NCBI GenBank assembly: GCA_003993805.1 | Contig: RSEF01000003.1 | Coordinates: 106,484,852-106,548,851, forward strand | Reading direction: 5' to 3' | Source: Himantopus leucocephalus | Lineage: Eukaryota; Chordata; Aves; Charadriiformes; Recurvirostridae | DNA: 64,000 nucleotides | Shown here: in pieces, positions 48,265-61,770 of the stretch | Layout: the number at the start of each line of letters is the position of its first letter | How positions within the stretch are numbered: position 1 is the first letter of the stretch | Program-made: the position numbers and the translations under genes | Notes under the pieces: model-generated | Database searches by the model: none | Seen by the model: the letters and a program-made list of their open reading frames with translations, nothing else | What the model was told of the DNA's origin: nothing

Positions 48265-51000
48265 CATAATTCCTTTTCCTCGCCATCTTTGATCTAACTC
48301 TTGTCCTTCTCCAACAGGAGGTGGTAGCTCCCTTCTCTGCGATGCTCAATTTCAGCAGCAGGTGGACTGAGTGCAAGAAGAACCAGCTCCCTGGTGCCAT
48401 GTCCACTATCCAGGACTGCTCCAGCTCCGGGCATGTGGGGACAGCCATTAGAGAGCAAAACCTGACTTCATTCCTATAGCCCTATGCTGCAGAATACTTT
48501 TTTTTAAACTTTGTTTTTCCTGTGGCTGTGAAGTACATATGATTCAGCCACATACAGAGCTTGTAAGGAGCTGGGACATGCTCAGCGAAGACAGACTGCC
48601 TGGGGATTTCAGCTATTAAACTCTGGCAAGTCTTTATGAAGTATGTGTAAACTACTACTTGTCAAAGACTTGTACATTTTTAGGATGTGGATGTATTTCA
48701 CAGGGAATAAAAATGAATAAATAAGGTTTATCTTTAACAAAAGCCCTGCTCTTCCTCCACGCAGGGTTCCTGCAAAACACAGAGTTCCAAAGCTTTGCAA
48801 TTACATTTTTTCAAAATGTTGTTTAGCAGTTGTTTTTCTTTTTTCTCCTGCTTTTTGTTTTTGAAAAGATTTTAGCAATTTTTAAAAAATAAGGTAGCAT
48901 GAGAGATGACAAGTGTGAAATCTCAGAAAGTTTCTCCAAGCTGCAAATGAAAACATGGTTATACAATGAGAAATGTCAGGCAGCCTTGGCTGGGATGAAA
49001 GGATAGACACCAAGTTGAAGCGCAAATGGACCTGCTATGTATGTCCATATCCATATGTTATTTAGCCAAAAATTTTCTTAGAAGTCAATTAGATTATCTC
49101 TACTCCTTGTATTCAAGTACCTCAACTAGGATGATTTAGGCATGTAGATACAAAGCAAATGCCTTTCCCCATCCTTCAGTGTCTTTTTTAGGAGTCAGAT
49201 ACAGATTCCTTTGTTCACTGAGGAGTAAACCACCTTAAAAGGAATGGAAAAAGTGAATATATGGGATCCTGCTGGATTCACCATGCTGCAGCGGTGGTTT
49301 GCAGCCTCTCAATGGCAGTGCCTGACCTTGTGCATCCTCATGGAGGAGTGGGGCTGTCTCGCCGGCACGTGCAGCTGAGTGCCGGGAAGCCACAAATGGG
49401 GCCGTTCGCATCTGTCTGGCTGTGAAGCTTGTCTGAGAGGAGGAGGAGACGGAGATCTCATAGCTGTTATGGAAACTTATTTTTAATTTTTTCCATATGA
49501 ATCTTGGGAAAATGAAGCATTGGAGAAGTTTATCATAATTCTAGTCTAGATAAACAGCTCAATAAAGAATGGAAAATATGTATTTTGTCAGAAGGCACCA
49601 CTAAAAAATGTTCACATATGGCAATGATTTCCTCAGTATTCAACAAAGGATTGGCTCAGGAGTCTTCTCCTGTAGATACAGATCAGATTTATCACTGTGG
49701 TAATGTCACCTGACTTGTACGATGTTTAAGCTGTGAGTCAGCAGAGCAGAGAGACGTAGTTCTCCAGCATGTACAGTATTTATCCCGTCCTTTTCCACTC
49801 GCTGGCGCTGATTTTGTTTTTAACATTATTGAGGAGTGATTCTTCATAGTTAAGGTTACAAATGAGTTTGTCTTAGAAGTTTGTTTTGGCTTCTCTCTAC
49901 GACCTACCCCACCACTCTGCTGCAGCAGGACCTCGGAGCCGGTAATCTGAGCCAAGAACAAGATAATGCGCCTTTTCAAAATGTGAAGCGAGTGAAAGGT
50001 TTTCTGGATTACGACTCTCAGAAAATGAAAGTGCTCCCACACCAGGAAAAGAAGTCCTCTCTGTTTTGCTCCTTTGTCCACCTTCTTCATGAAATCAGCA
50101 GAGAAATGCTTTGCTTCTCCGTGGGATATGCTAGGTGTTTCCCCATCATCCTGGAAAGAGAGCTCCTGTTTTACTCATCTCAATTTAAGGGCAGACAGTG
50201 GTTAGAATAAGAAAAAAATAATAAAGGATACGTATGTCAGCATTAACTCTTTGTAATGAGCTGAACAGACTGTGGATTTGAGCGCTTAACATCTATGGGG
50301 CAGCGATGTAGATTTAGATTCATTATTTTTAAGATTTAAGTGAAGATGATGACCCAGCTAAATAAGAACTGTCAGCCTGAGGCCACTGAAGCTGCAGACC
50401 CTGCTATTCAGCCAGCGTGGATCTGCGTGGGTTGTGCAGCTCCGTGCCTGGCACAGTCCCTGCTCGGAGGGGCCAGGAGCTGGCAGGGGGAAGCGGGCAC
50501 AGCAGCACCCAGGCCCCACGGGGCCCGCTGCTGCCGATCGGGGACCCCTAACGCCCTGCCAGCACCCGCCTGCTACTGAAACATACTCATGGCAGCACCA
50601 TTATGCCCTCTCCACTAAACTACACTGTCAAGGGTGAGGATGGCATACTGCCCTCCTCTACCCCACCCGTCTTCCCACACGGAGGGGAAAAGCTGCTTCT
50701 GTCTGAGTCCTTGAGGTGTCTCAGTGCTGAGACAGGTCTGGAGTTTAAAAGAGTTTAAATCTCTCTCTCTTTGACTTTTTCCCTTTTTTTTTTTTATTTC
50801 GATATTTCTTTTCACCTAACACTGCCTCTAACAGGCAGTTTGGGAGTGCAATTCTTTTGTGATGTACTAGTTTTTATACAAAAACTTCATAGGAATTGTG
50901 TGAGCCTAATGCAAGGATATAACTTCCATCCTGTGTGTCATGTATGTAAAAATTGGGTGCTGTGGAACATGACATATAGGTAGCTTTTTACTGGATTTGT
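48265..51000. other. Intergenic sequence with one GC-rich patch
   Basis: Mostly unique AT-rich DNA. The segment at about 50400-50580 is GC-rich with several CpG and short open frames of no known type. A T-rich run lies at about 50784-50797. Confidence 0.5.
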
Positions 51001-51270
51001 CTCACAGAATCACGGAATGGTCAGGGTTGGAAGGGACCTCTGGAGATCACCTAGTCCAACCCCCCTGCCAGAGCAGGGTCACCTACAGCAGGTTGCACAG
51101 GACGGCGTCCAGGCGGGTTTCGAATGTCTCCAGTGTGGGAGACTGCACCAACTCTCTGGGCAGCCTGTGCCAGTGCTCTGCCACCCTCAAAGTAAAGAAG
51201 TCTCTCCTCATGTTTAGATGGAACTTCCTATGTTCAAGTTTGTGCCCGTTACCTGTTCTAACAAGAACAA
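51001..51270 (-). mobile_element. CR1 LINE 3' fragment
   Basis: The plus strand reads cacagaatcacggaatgg, then ggttggaagggacctctgg and agatcacctagtccaacccc, the reverse complement of a CR1 3' end. On the minus strand the reverse-transcriptase tail is visible ([20 protein letters not shown], then TLRVAEHWHRLPRELVQSPT). It is truncated near 51270. Confidence 0.94.
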
Positions 51271-51508
51271 CAATAGAGAGCATCAAAATTCAGTTCAATA
51301 TTTAAATACATTTGGTTTATTTCAGTATGTTATTGTTACTAGCTGCAGCAACCTCAGTTTAGGCTTGCAAAGAGTAGGGTTCTCATATCAGAAGGCTGTT
51401 TAATCAGCACAACGCTCGCATGCACCCACAACACTTGCCCTGTTAGTCCAATGTACCTGAGCCGTGTTCCACTTACCAGGTGTGCAGTTCACAGACAGCC
51501 TGTGCATA

Positions 51509-51680
51509 AAATCATAGAGAAGTAAGGCCGAAAAGATCTCAGGGAATTGTATATTCCAGCCCCCCGAGCCCTAGATCACCGACGTCTGTTTGACTCTTGT
51601 GAGTTATTAGGGTAGCCTGTTCCTAAAGATGCCTCAGAGCATTCCAAGGCAATCTATTACAGCAGGCTCACTGCTTCTTT
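51509..51680 (-). mobile_element. Ancient CR1 LINE 3' end
   Basis: The order aaaatcatagagaagtaagg, then gatctcaggga, ccagccccccgag, gtagcctgttcctaaag and gcaatctattacagc follows old CR1 3' ends in reverse. It is highly diverged, much older than the copy 240 bases to its left, so the two are separate insertions. Confidence 0.65.
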
Positions 51681-53689
51681 CTTGCTTCTTCTTTGCACTG
51701 TCATTTAAGCTCATTATATTTTTTTCTTTCCCGCCTCTAGACACAGAGAAAAGAATACTCCTTTTCTCTTTGCAGCTGCTTTTCTGTATCTGAATGCTGT
51801 TGTTCTGCGTCTACTCACCCTCCTTTCCAGTCTACCCAACTACTTTTCTTTCATTCTTTCCTGGTAAGCCGTGGAGACTAGGTCTGACACACGCAGTCTG
51901 CTGAAGGTAGTCTGAGGGAAAGCTCTTGAAGCTAGTCAAAAAGAAAATAACATGGCAACACCATTGTGATGGGATAAGCTGGATACTACCCAACGAGGAA
52001 CCAGCTTAGGTTGACTAAATTTAACAGATTAATCGATTTCAAATGAGGCAGCATTATGGATTTTTAGCCCAGAAAATTCCACAGTAGGAGGGTTCCCCTT
52101 GCAGATGTGAGAAATAGATACTAACATCAACATTAGAGCTGAAACCAGTATAGCCAAAACTATATCATGAGACAGGCCATTTGAAGGCACGTGACTGGCT
52201 TAAAATAGTGAGCTCTAGAAATGAGGAAGCATTATTAACTACTTTTACTTGCCTTTGGTTTATGAGCTTGTAGAGGTAATGTATTATAACATTTCCAAGT
52301 TTTCTCCTGGAAGCCTCTGTGAAAGAGATTGAAAACTGAGATACTTGGCTAATCACTTGGCTCTAGAAATAAAGGCTTTGGGAGAACACCAAATGTTGTA
52401 ATTACATTACTAGAATAGGTGTCATAACATTTTGTTTCTTTCTGTGTGGAAAATGAGAGAACTGCAGTTGTTGATGAATTCTTGGATAGGAAAAAGGTGA
52501 TTCACACAGGAGCCCATACAGCCCTTTCTCAAACATCAAGCTTGATTCATCCCTTCTCATCACTGCGAGAGATTTCAGATTGTTGTGACAATTGTTTGAC
52601 ATGAAGAGAATGCAGATAGAGTCACACTGCAACCGCCTGTGCCATACATAGGGGGCCCAGGGGCACCTTAAAGATTTGCCTGGACATTGGGTCAGCAAGA
52701 ACCAAGCTTAGCTGACACATCAGACAGAAATGAATTGTCTGAGGTATGTTCAGGCTTATCATTAATGTTTACTAAGTTGACTGTGAATTGTGGGAACCAG
52801 CAATAGTTAATATGCAAACCCTTAGGGAGAATTTGTGGACGTATACACTGACATATCAGATTGCTGCAGCACTAACTCTGTAAGACGTTTTGCTTCCTAT
52901 TGATTAGAATTTGGAGGAGGGAGAAGTATTTAAACTCAAGATAGAGCTACAATTATGTGTGATGGATCTCAAAGTAGATCAAATATTTACTTAATACATG
53001 ATAATTTAAATGAATTCGACATTAGTTTACAATTGCAATCAAAATGTGTTTTCCCTAAGACTTTAGCTGTTCTAATGATTCTTTAAGTGTAAAGAAAATC
53101 CTGCTGCTTGATTGAAACATGTCCAAAAGGCATCACAGCTGACAGGAACTTGAATTGGTCTTCTGCATTCATTTCTGATAGCAGAGGCAACATAATCTGA
53201 CAGCAGATGTTAAGCAAGCAACATTTCTCTTTTGCTCCTAAGAGCAGCTGACAAGGATCTGTAGCCTAACTTAAAACAAACAAACAAAACCACCACCAAC
53301 AAAGTCGTCCAATTAAAACTGGATTACTTCTTCAGACAGAAACACCATTTAAAGAACAGCAGAGGCAATTAACAGGTCCTGATTATTTGTAGAAGTGAGT
53401 ACTTAATGTATTTTGTATTGCTTGCCTGATTTTAATGTTTCTGAGCTCCCTGTTCTAATTTTCTTGCTTGACCATTCTGTTTAGTTGTGGCAGACTGATC
53501 TACATTTCTTGAAAGTAAGGAATCCTGACAGTGTTTTTGCCTTTTAGGCAGGAATATATGATCCTTATTTACCTCAAGAGCCTCCTGAACCGCTGTTTGA
53601 GCTTGAGTACCAATCTCTTACTTCTCTCTCAATTGTACAGTGATTTCTTATTTATCCTCTGTAAAATGTGCCAGTTTCTATGGGTTCTG
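51681..53689. other. Intergenic sequence, nothing recognised
   Basis: Unique AT-rich sequence between CR1 copies. No gene or RNA was recognised. Confidence 0.5.
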
Positions 53690-54947
53690 AAGGGATGCGC
53701 CCATGAGTGTCGAGGGAGCTGGCAGATATTGTGAAGCCACTCTCTATCATCTGTGAAAGGCCATGGAGAACAGGAGAGATACCTGAGGACTGGAGGAAAG
53801 CTAATGTCACATCAGTCTTCAAAAAGGGCAAGAAGGAGGAGCCAGGAAACTACAGGCCAGTCAGCCTCACCTCCATCCCGGGAAAGGTGATGGAACAGCT
53901 CGTCCTGGATGTCATCTCTAAGCATGTAGAGTAAAAGAAGGTTGTCTGGAGTGGTCAGCATGGGTTCAACAACGGGAAATCATGCTTGACCAATCTGATA
54001 GCCTTCTGTGATGGCATGACTGGCTGGGTGGATGAATGGAGAGCAGTGGACGTTGTCTACCTCAACTTCAGCAAGGCTTTTTACGCTGTCTTCCATAACA
54101 TCCTCATAGATAAGCTTAGGAAGTGTGGGTTAGATCAGTGGACAGTGAGGTGGACTGAGAACTGGCTGAATGGCAGAGCTCAGAGGTTGTGATCAGTGAG
54201 TTTAGCTGGAGGCCTGTAACTAACTAGTGGTGTTCCTCAGGGGTCAATACTGGGCCCAGTCTTGTTCAACATATTCATCAGCAACCTGGATGAGGGGANN
54301 NNNNNNNNNNNNNNNNNNNNNNNNNNNNNNNNNNNNNNNNNNNNNNNNNNNNNNNNNNNNNNNNNNNNNNNNNNNNNNNNNNNNNNNNNNNNNNNNNNGG
54401 TTGAGGGAGGTCATCCTCCCCCTCTCCTCTGCCCTGGTGAGCCACATCTGGAGTACTGTGTCCAGTTCAAAAAAGACAAGGAACTACTGGAGACTCCAGC
54501 AGAGGGTTACAAAAATGATCAAGGGAATGGAACACCTCTCTTATGAGGAAAGGCGGAGACCTGGGTCTGTCTAGCCTGGGGAAGAGAAGACCGAGAGCGG
54601 ATCTCATCAATTCTTATAAATATCTAAAGGGCAGATGTCAAGAGGATGAGGCCAGACTATTTTCAGTGGTGCCCAGTGACAGGACAAGGGGCAATGGGCA
54701 CAAGCTGGAACACAGGAAATTCCATCTCAACATGAGCAAAAACTTCTTTACTTTGAGGGTGACAGAGCACTGGAACAGCCTGCTCAGAGAGGTTGTGGAG
54801 TCTCCTTCTCTGGATATATTAAAACCCTGCCCGGATGCATTCCTGTCCAACCTGCTGTAGGTGAACCTGCTCTGGCAGGGGGTTTGGACTAGGTGATCTT
54901 CGAAGGTCCCTTCCAAACCCTACCATTCTGTGATTCTGTGATTCTAA
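53690..54947 (+). mobile_element. CR1 LINE fragment with broken reverse transcriptase
   Basis: The sense strand encodes reverse-transcriptase parts in order: SRELADIVKPLSIICERPW, WRKANVTSVFKKGKK, NYRPVSLTSIPGKVMEQLV, YLNFSKAF, GVPQGSILGPVLFNIFISNL (reading frame shifted), SALV and HLEYCVQF, and then the C-terminal tail. It ends in ctgtgattctgtgattct. Stop codons at 53932-53934 and 54190-54192, plus later frame changes, make it a pseudogene. The domain A aspartate of the usual YLDFSKAFD is Asn here. It is 5'-truncated and holds a 100-N gap. Confidence 0.94.
54299..54398. other. Assembly gap (100 N)
   Basis: Exactly 100 Ns inside the CR1 copy, right after FNIFISNLDEG and before LREVILPLSSALV. 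This is the same place as the gap in the CR1 at 2.7 kb. Confidence 0.98.
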
Positions 54948-56008
54948 AGGTGGGATTAAAAACTTTTACCCTGATACTGGTTTACCCCAATAATCAGAGT
55001 GGCCTATGGCCTGATGGTTAGAGCTTTCAACTGTCAGCAGAGGATTTAGCTTCATCTTAAGACATGTAAGTGACTACACCAAGGTGTCTACTTGTGCTGG
55101 AAGAATCTAAACTCCAATGATAGTCAATGGAAAAACTCCAGCCAGAGTAGCCTAAAGAGGAATTTAGATGACCAGCTGCTACCTGCCTCCTACAGGGTGC
55201 ATTGAATCACTCCACTGGACATATTAAGTAACTCTCTGGTGACTACAAAGGGAGCCTGGACACCTCCAGCAGACATCCACCTTTGTTTAGGTGTCCTACT
55301 CTTGAGCAGAATCCCAACTGGAAGGTTCCAGTCTGTCTTTCAACTGAAGACATCCACTACCACTGGGGATGCTCTAGGATATACAGAACATCCACATCAG
55401 CTTAGCAGATACGATGCAGGCCCTAGGAGAGAACTCCAGCTTTTTTGAGCAGCAGCAGCAGTGAAGGAGACTAAGTAAATAGCACTATATGTCTACAATT
55501 GGGCATGAACTGAGCATGGAGGATGGGATTTATTTGCCAAGGTGTAAGTGCTTAATGCTTTTTGAGACACCCCTTATCATTCCAGGAACCTTCAAGGATT
55601 GCAAATGCAATGAAGGACTTGTGGGAGCCCTGCATCATTCTGGAGTAGCAGCTATGGCTTTAAGATACTCTCAGACTCCTTCTCAAACTCCCGAAGTGTC
55701 ACTAGATGTCTGTGTTCAGGCAATTAAATTGTAGTTTGAGAGCTGAATTAGGCAGTTGAGTCCCAGTGTAATCTCCACATGGAGAAGTGAGAATTGTAAC
55801 CAGAGAATGTAGGACCTCAGTCATCGGAAGAAGGCTTTAATACACATCCTTCTCAGCATGTCCTATGGAAATGTTTGCGGAGGCTCCCATCAAGAGACAG
55901 CTTTTTGTAGCGCCTTTTCTTAAACATGATCTCACTTCATCCACTGGGTAGAGCACAGGGGAAACTGAACACTGGGCCCTTCCACAATGAGAGCTAAGAA
56001 AAGTAAGG

Positions 56009-56044
56009 TATTTATTTGTTTATTTATCTATTTATTAATTTATT
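56009..56044. repeat. (TTTA)n-like microsatellite
   Basis: Interrupted tttatttgtttatttatcta-type repeats of tetranucleotide period. Confidence 0.8.
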
Positions 56045-57198
56045 GCTTTGGATGTAGCTTGATCTTTCTGGTGTCTCAAGCACTGGCACAGAATCTGCTG
56101 GAAGATCCTGCACAGGAAATTACTTTCAGGCCCATGTGCAGAGAACCCCGCTGTTAATTATTATGAATTGGAGCAAACATAGTATGAGAGCCATGATGAG
56201 CTTGCATTTGAAGCAGAACATACTTTTAGGAACAGAAGAGAGATCAAAACCAGTTTTTGAGTTCATACCGGCATTAACAATGATTTCATTTACAGTAGAT
56301 TGAATTTCTCACTTTGAGTAATGTTTCATCATTAGAATGACCTGTTCATGGGACCCTGGGTATCTTTTGATAGCTGCATAGTATTAATTAGCAGTTAGTT
56401 CATTAGTCAAGACCAGATTAAGTAACAACAACTGCAGGATACGGGAAATTTTTCTGACACTTTTCTCAACTGTGAGGGCACAGGCAGAGCCTTTGCCTCT
56501 GTACCTGTGACGTTGTCCCTTAATTCTTAGGCCTGGTTCAACACTTTCAGAATATAAGTTTTCTCTTGCAGCTAAAATCAGTCTTTTCCTCACCTATAAA
56601 TATATGAAAGAGTGCAATTGTTTTTTGATTGTCATTGCAACAAAACATTTTTATTTATGAAAAATCAAACGTAATAAATGATGAAAACCAGATTTCGCCT
56701 AAATTTTCATTTTTTTTAAAATTAAAAAAACAACTGGTACATATTTTAAAATCTTGACATCATTTACAATCTTCCTCCAAGTCCTAAGGAAAAGAAAAAT
56801 CAAGCTTTGTCCTAGCTTTCTCTGCACCTTTTCAAGATGTCTGCACTTCCTCTTCCCTTCAGCTGCAGTAAATGACTACCCACGTCAAGCAGCACTGAAC
56901 CAGGGCCAGGGTCCTTAATGACACTGCCCTGGGTAGAAATCTCCTTCTTTTGTGCATTGGATACAATAATGGCAGAGCACAGAGTAGCCAGGGGGAGTAC
57001 ATGCTGCAGCTTGCAAAATCCTTCAGTTATGGGTTTGTGCTTCTGTCCTTTGTGACGCCTTAAGGCACATCGCCCTTATGAGCTCCCGCAGGAACACCAG
57101 ACCATTACTTTTTCTTTTAGCTGAGCCTGTGCCTTAGAGCCACAATTTACAGTCCATAATGCCTGCACTTTGGTAATGGAATGACCCAGATATGTTAA

Positions 57199-57199
57199 A

Positions 57200-57234
<35 letters not shown>
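57199..57234. repeat. (ATT)n trinucleotide microsatellite
   Basis: About 12 uninterrupted ATT/TTA units. Pure repeats of this kind are usually polymorphic. Confidence 0.92.
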
Positions 57235-57237
<3 letters not shown>

Positions 57238-58402
57238 CTGCGGAGTACATGACCATATGAATGAACTCAAAAAACACCCTCTTCATTTTTGCATTTTTGC
57301 AGTTTTTTGTGCATTTTTGGTGATTTCTGCACCCTAAAATAATTGTCTATATAAAAATTTTGATGGCCATGATAATAACCAGCCATACAGTGGCATTAAA
57401 ATGCCTTGCTTCATTACTTTACTACATACCTTTGTGTAATTCCACTTAAAAAAACACCAAACAAACCCCTAAACAAGGGTTATGCCCAAACCAGCAAACC
57501 TTGTTTCAAATCTATGGCTTCGAGTGCATCCTCAGAGCAATTTCTGGATGGTATTCATGCTTCATTTAGCTCTGCATTTTGTTCTCAGAGAGCTTCTAAT
57601 GAACATACTCAGGATTTAACAGTTTCCTTTCCAAAAAGGAGCGATTTCAAGACAAGAAAATGTTATCATTCACAAAAACAACCAACCAAACAACCCCCAG
57701 GCTGGCCTTTTCTTTTTAAGCAGAAAACCTCAGGTGGCTTTCTTGGCAGTACTGCTGTTCTTGAAGTAAAGGGATCAATCTGCAGTATTTAGACTTTGAC
57801 TGTAAAATGGATGAAAATCTCTTTGTTTCCCAAATTTGTCTGGCTCCAGGATATCAGCACATGTTATCACAATTGTAAGTTGTAATTATGAAATTCTGAT
57901 TAGTATTCTGGTCTGAAAAAGCAGGGTATTTCCATTGTTCTGCATCCCTTTCTTTGCCTGTAGAGTCTACTGACCCATGATTTACTTCATTAAGCCTATC
58001 TGAAACATTATTGTTTAGAAATGAAAAAGCAGCACATATTTTAGTCTAGCACACTGTACACACATAAAAATTAAAGTATTTTCCAATACCTATAATAATC
58101 AGTATCATTCATCAAATTAGCAGTGAGTGTTGTCAGCCCTCATTCACTTGGAATGTCCTCACAAACCATACAGAAAATCTCCTATTTTGAGGGTGGATTA
58201 CCTTGGTCAAATAAACGTGTATGCATGTATGTAAACAAGTAATCCTCTCTTTTTATATTAGCCATGTAAAGAAAGTGTTTAGGATCATTATCAACAACGA
58301 AAAATATTTCTGCTCCTTTAACTATCACCATGGGTTTTTTATGGAGAAGCCTAATTCGGTGCTTTGAGGAAAGAATATATTTGTGTCTGCCAAATGACTA
58401 AA

Positions 58403-58415
58403 CCCCCCCCCCCCC
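58403..58415. repeat. Poly-C run
   Basis: Thirteen consecutive C followed by TTTT. The length in the assembly may be inexact. Confidence 0.9.
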
Positions 58416-60038
58416 TTTTCTTCTTCAAACGTACATCTAGAAATGTCTGTGGCGAAATCTTCAAATGAATTTTGAGTAACAATACAGCCAAAACTTCTGA
58501 AAAAAAAATTACAATAGCTCTTCAGTGTCTTTATTTAGATTAAATGACTTAGTGGAAATATAGTTTAGAGCATATCAGACCACAGTAAGGATACACAAGA
58601 ATTGTGGGGAAAAAAACAGTAATTAAAAGCCTGATTTAAGCAATATTCTTAAACTAAATGTCAATAGTAAGAATTCTGAGCCTAAGGTTACACATATGTT
58701 CATACGTCTGGTTGAATCAGGACTTTGGTTTTATATTTATACGATTGAATTTTTTCCCCTTTTTTTTTTTTCTGTACAGAAATAAATAGCCACTCAAACT
58801 GATATTCTCTGCAGTCCTCTACAAATGCCAAAATATGTTTCTTGCAGACTACAGAGAACTCGTAGATATTAAGAAGTTACCCAACTCCTAAATAACTCAC
58901 AAATCAAATGCCAGTGAAACTACTAGCGGTAAGGCACCTAATTGCATTTGTTGTTATGGTCCATACAGTCTGCCTTTGTGGTGTATCATTTACATGCATG
59001 GTTTTCTAAGAACTAATCTCTGTGTACCCAAAATGAGATCACTATCTGATACTAATTATTGTTCAGCTTAGGTAAGGTGATCTTGCATGCTCTAATTCCA
59101 CTGCTGTGCAAGCACAGATGATAATACTCAAAAACAGTGCAGACAGTGACAAAGAATAATTTTCAAAATGTTCTGCTTTGGCAAGGCAAACACATTTTTG
59201 GTTTTATTTTTTATTCTGTTTACATCTATCATCTCAGTAGAGATGATGCAGCCAAAGAAATATTTCTACTCATTCGATTTCCGTGGTCTAGTATTTGACC
59301 ATGACTTCTTGGCTAATTCCTGTAGCAAGGGATTCCCAGCTAGTCTCTCAGTGAAGCACAAAACTATTTAGCTGTTGTGATGAGACCAGACTGTGCGCAT
59401 TCAATCTGGCATAGCCATAGGTAAACTAATATAAAGGGCAAGAGAATAATAACTAAGATCTGGAAACCGAAAAACTACATGAACCCTTGGACAGTCAAAA
59501 AAATCAGGATTTCATGATTCAGCACATTTAAAATCATGCTCAGGCCTTCATGCTACTGTCGAACACTTTTCCCAATGTAAATTTTACTTGAATATGTTTA
59601 TGACCTGATCCTGCAGCAGATCATCTACTGGATTAAATAGGCTCCTCTTTTTCTCACTGGTTCAATCATTTGGATGTTTTCATTTCTGGAAAAACCCACC
59701 TGCAGAAAATCACCAACTTCATCTTGAATTTCCCACCGCTTCCCACCTCTAGTTCTCCAACTGGATGGATTTTTTAAGAACTTAAGTCTTTTAATGGTGT
59801 GAAAGATTCTCCTGATTTCCAGTTTAGGTGTACTCCTGGCTAGTATATACATGCTGTTAACCTGTTGCTTGAGAACAGTAATGAAGCATCAAAGGTGTAT
59901 CAGGATGCCAGAAGCTGGGACCTATGCTACTTTGCAGTGCTGTAGCTCCTTTGAAGACAGCATATGACTTGCACCAACTTCAGTAGTGCCACCCAATACA
60001 TGGATCATCACTACCCAGGAAAGCCCAAAATGGGCTTA

Positions 60039-60110
60039 TGTCCTGGTTCAGGTCCAAATTACTTGTGATCAAAGCCTCATAAAATGGTGTGGCTCACTGA
60101 GATCTCAGAA
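60039..60110 (+). mobile_element. Possible LTR fragment starting TGTCCTGGTT
   Basis: The first 22 or so bases (TGTCCTGGTTCAGGTCC and on) nearly match those at 41918. The rest diverges quickly. It could be the 5' tip of an old LTR of a bird ERV family; the evidence is short. Confidence 0.3.
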
Positions 60111-61500
60111 AAACATATTCACATCACAAATACTGTCCCAGTAAAAGTGGCACTCTTCCTGGCAGAGAGGTAAAGGACTGGATGGACATGCACTTGAATT
60201 ATTCCATGTTAATACTCGATAACCAAGCCATAAGGCCTCCTTTTGCTAGACTGCCAGGAGCCAGGAGAGACTAAGATCTGCCTCTTCCTCTGATAAATTA
60301 CATCTTTGAATAAAACCGTGCTCTGAAGAAAAACAGCTACTGAATCAAGATGTCACTCTATCAACGTTAAAGAAATGTTCCTTTCATGCAGAATAGCTTG
60401 GTTTGATGACTGACTGCAGGAATCCTTCTCAAAGCCCTCTCTGGGAGGGCCTTTTCAGCCAGGGCCTTGCAGCCTCCCATGGCACCCACAGCCTGCAGCC
60501 TCAGGGCACAGTCAGTTTGGTCCACACCACTCTCCTCCCCGAGAAAGGAGGTTTTTCTGCAGTGGCTCCCTCATGGATGAGAGACTGGAATGACCACAGA
60601 CACATCAAGTTCAGAACATAATTTTAACTCTACTTACTTGATCTAGCCTCCTGTCCATAATATGACAAACCCTGATTTTTTAAAGAACAAGACTCCAACA
60701 ACAACTCACCGATAAAAACAGATCTTTGCACAATGGGGGATGAAAGGACGAAGGGCTGGGGAAGAGGAGATTCTGACAATGAAAGACAGATTCTCTCTTC
60801 AATTATTTTCTAAAGCTCCGATATACTTTGTGAAGTGATGGGCATCATTTCATACTTCAAAAATAGAGAATAAACCATGTAGGCAGTTTAGTAGATGATC
60901 AGAAGTATGGTATGAGGGAGCGATGATAGGGGGAAACGTGCTAATCATGATGCATCTTTCTTGTTGATGGAAGCTGGCTATTGATACAAAATAGACATAT
61001 CTCTCGGTAAATGGTTAACAACAACAAGTTTCACTAGTATTAAACTGACATATCATTATCTAGATTTATTTTTGTATTTCTGTCTCTGCTGTTAGGGATA
61101 GGTTCTCTCGGAAAGAATTTCTATTTTTCTTAGTGCTACTTTTTAGAGTAGGGGAAAGACGAGTCATTTGGCACCTTAACCTTTTCCAAATACACGAACA
61201 GCTCAGCCTTCCCATTCACCCAGGGAGTTAGAGAAGGAGCAGGAGAAGGGAAAGTTATGAGGTAGAAAGTGGAAAGTTGGTAAAGGGTGGAAAAAATGAC
61301 TTAGCTTAGCTGATGTGGTAGAAAAGAGAAAGAAAAGCATTTCTCTAAGAAAAGGGAGAAAGCAAAAGGTTTGAAATTATCTGATGTTAGAATTTTCTAT
61401 TATAATTTTGGTAAGGTATTCAGATACCATGGTGATGAGCACAGCTGAAATATCTAAGCACTCTGGGATAGAATATATTCAAACAAAAAGGATAATTAAA
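60111..61500. other. Intergenic sequence, nothing recognised
   Basis: Unique AT-rich sequence without a supported gene or repeat. Confidence 0.5.
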
Positions 61501-61509
61501 ATAGTGCTT

Positions 61510-61770
61510 ATTTAGATGAGGGATAATGTCTCAGTTCCTATGCAAATGAGCATAGTTAAAGGATCACTTGCCTTTTTATGAAAATGAATATTGAAAGTTT
61601 GATGAGAAACTCGGGAGAGAAATGTTCTGGAAGTCAAAGCAAATGCAATCTCTATATGCAAATGAAATCAATTAATTTTAGCAGCCATGTATGAGTGTAA
61701 ATGAGAAAATCAATGATTTTCAAAATCTAGTAATTTGATAGCCATTAGTCTCATTAGACTTTCTTTTTAA
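61510..61770. promoter_or_regulatory. Candidate regulatory block with two POU octamers
   Basis: Two perfect ATGCAAAT octamers (61540-61547 and 61656-61663) lie 116 bases apart. The second is followed at once by gaaatcaattaatttta, which has homeodomain-type cores. The block is repeat-free and AT-rich. POU and SOX/homeodomain enhancers often look like this. No conservation data could be checked. Confidence 0.35.

Larger units (their letters stand above)
54948..60030. other. Intergenic sequence with microsatellites only
   Basis: Unique AT-rich DNA. Simple repeats at 56009-56044, 57199-57234 and 58403-58415 are listed separately. An open frame of 128 codons at 57406-57792 has no recognisable features. 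Confidence 0.55.
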
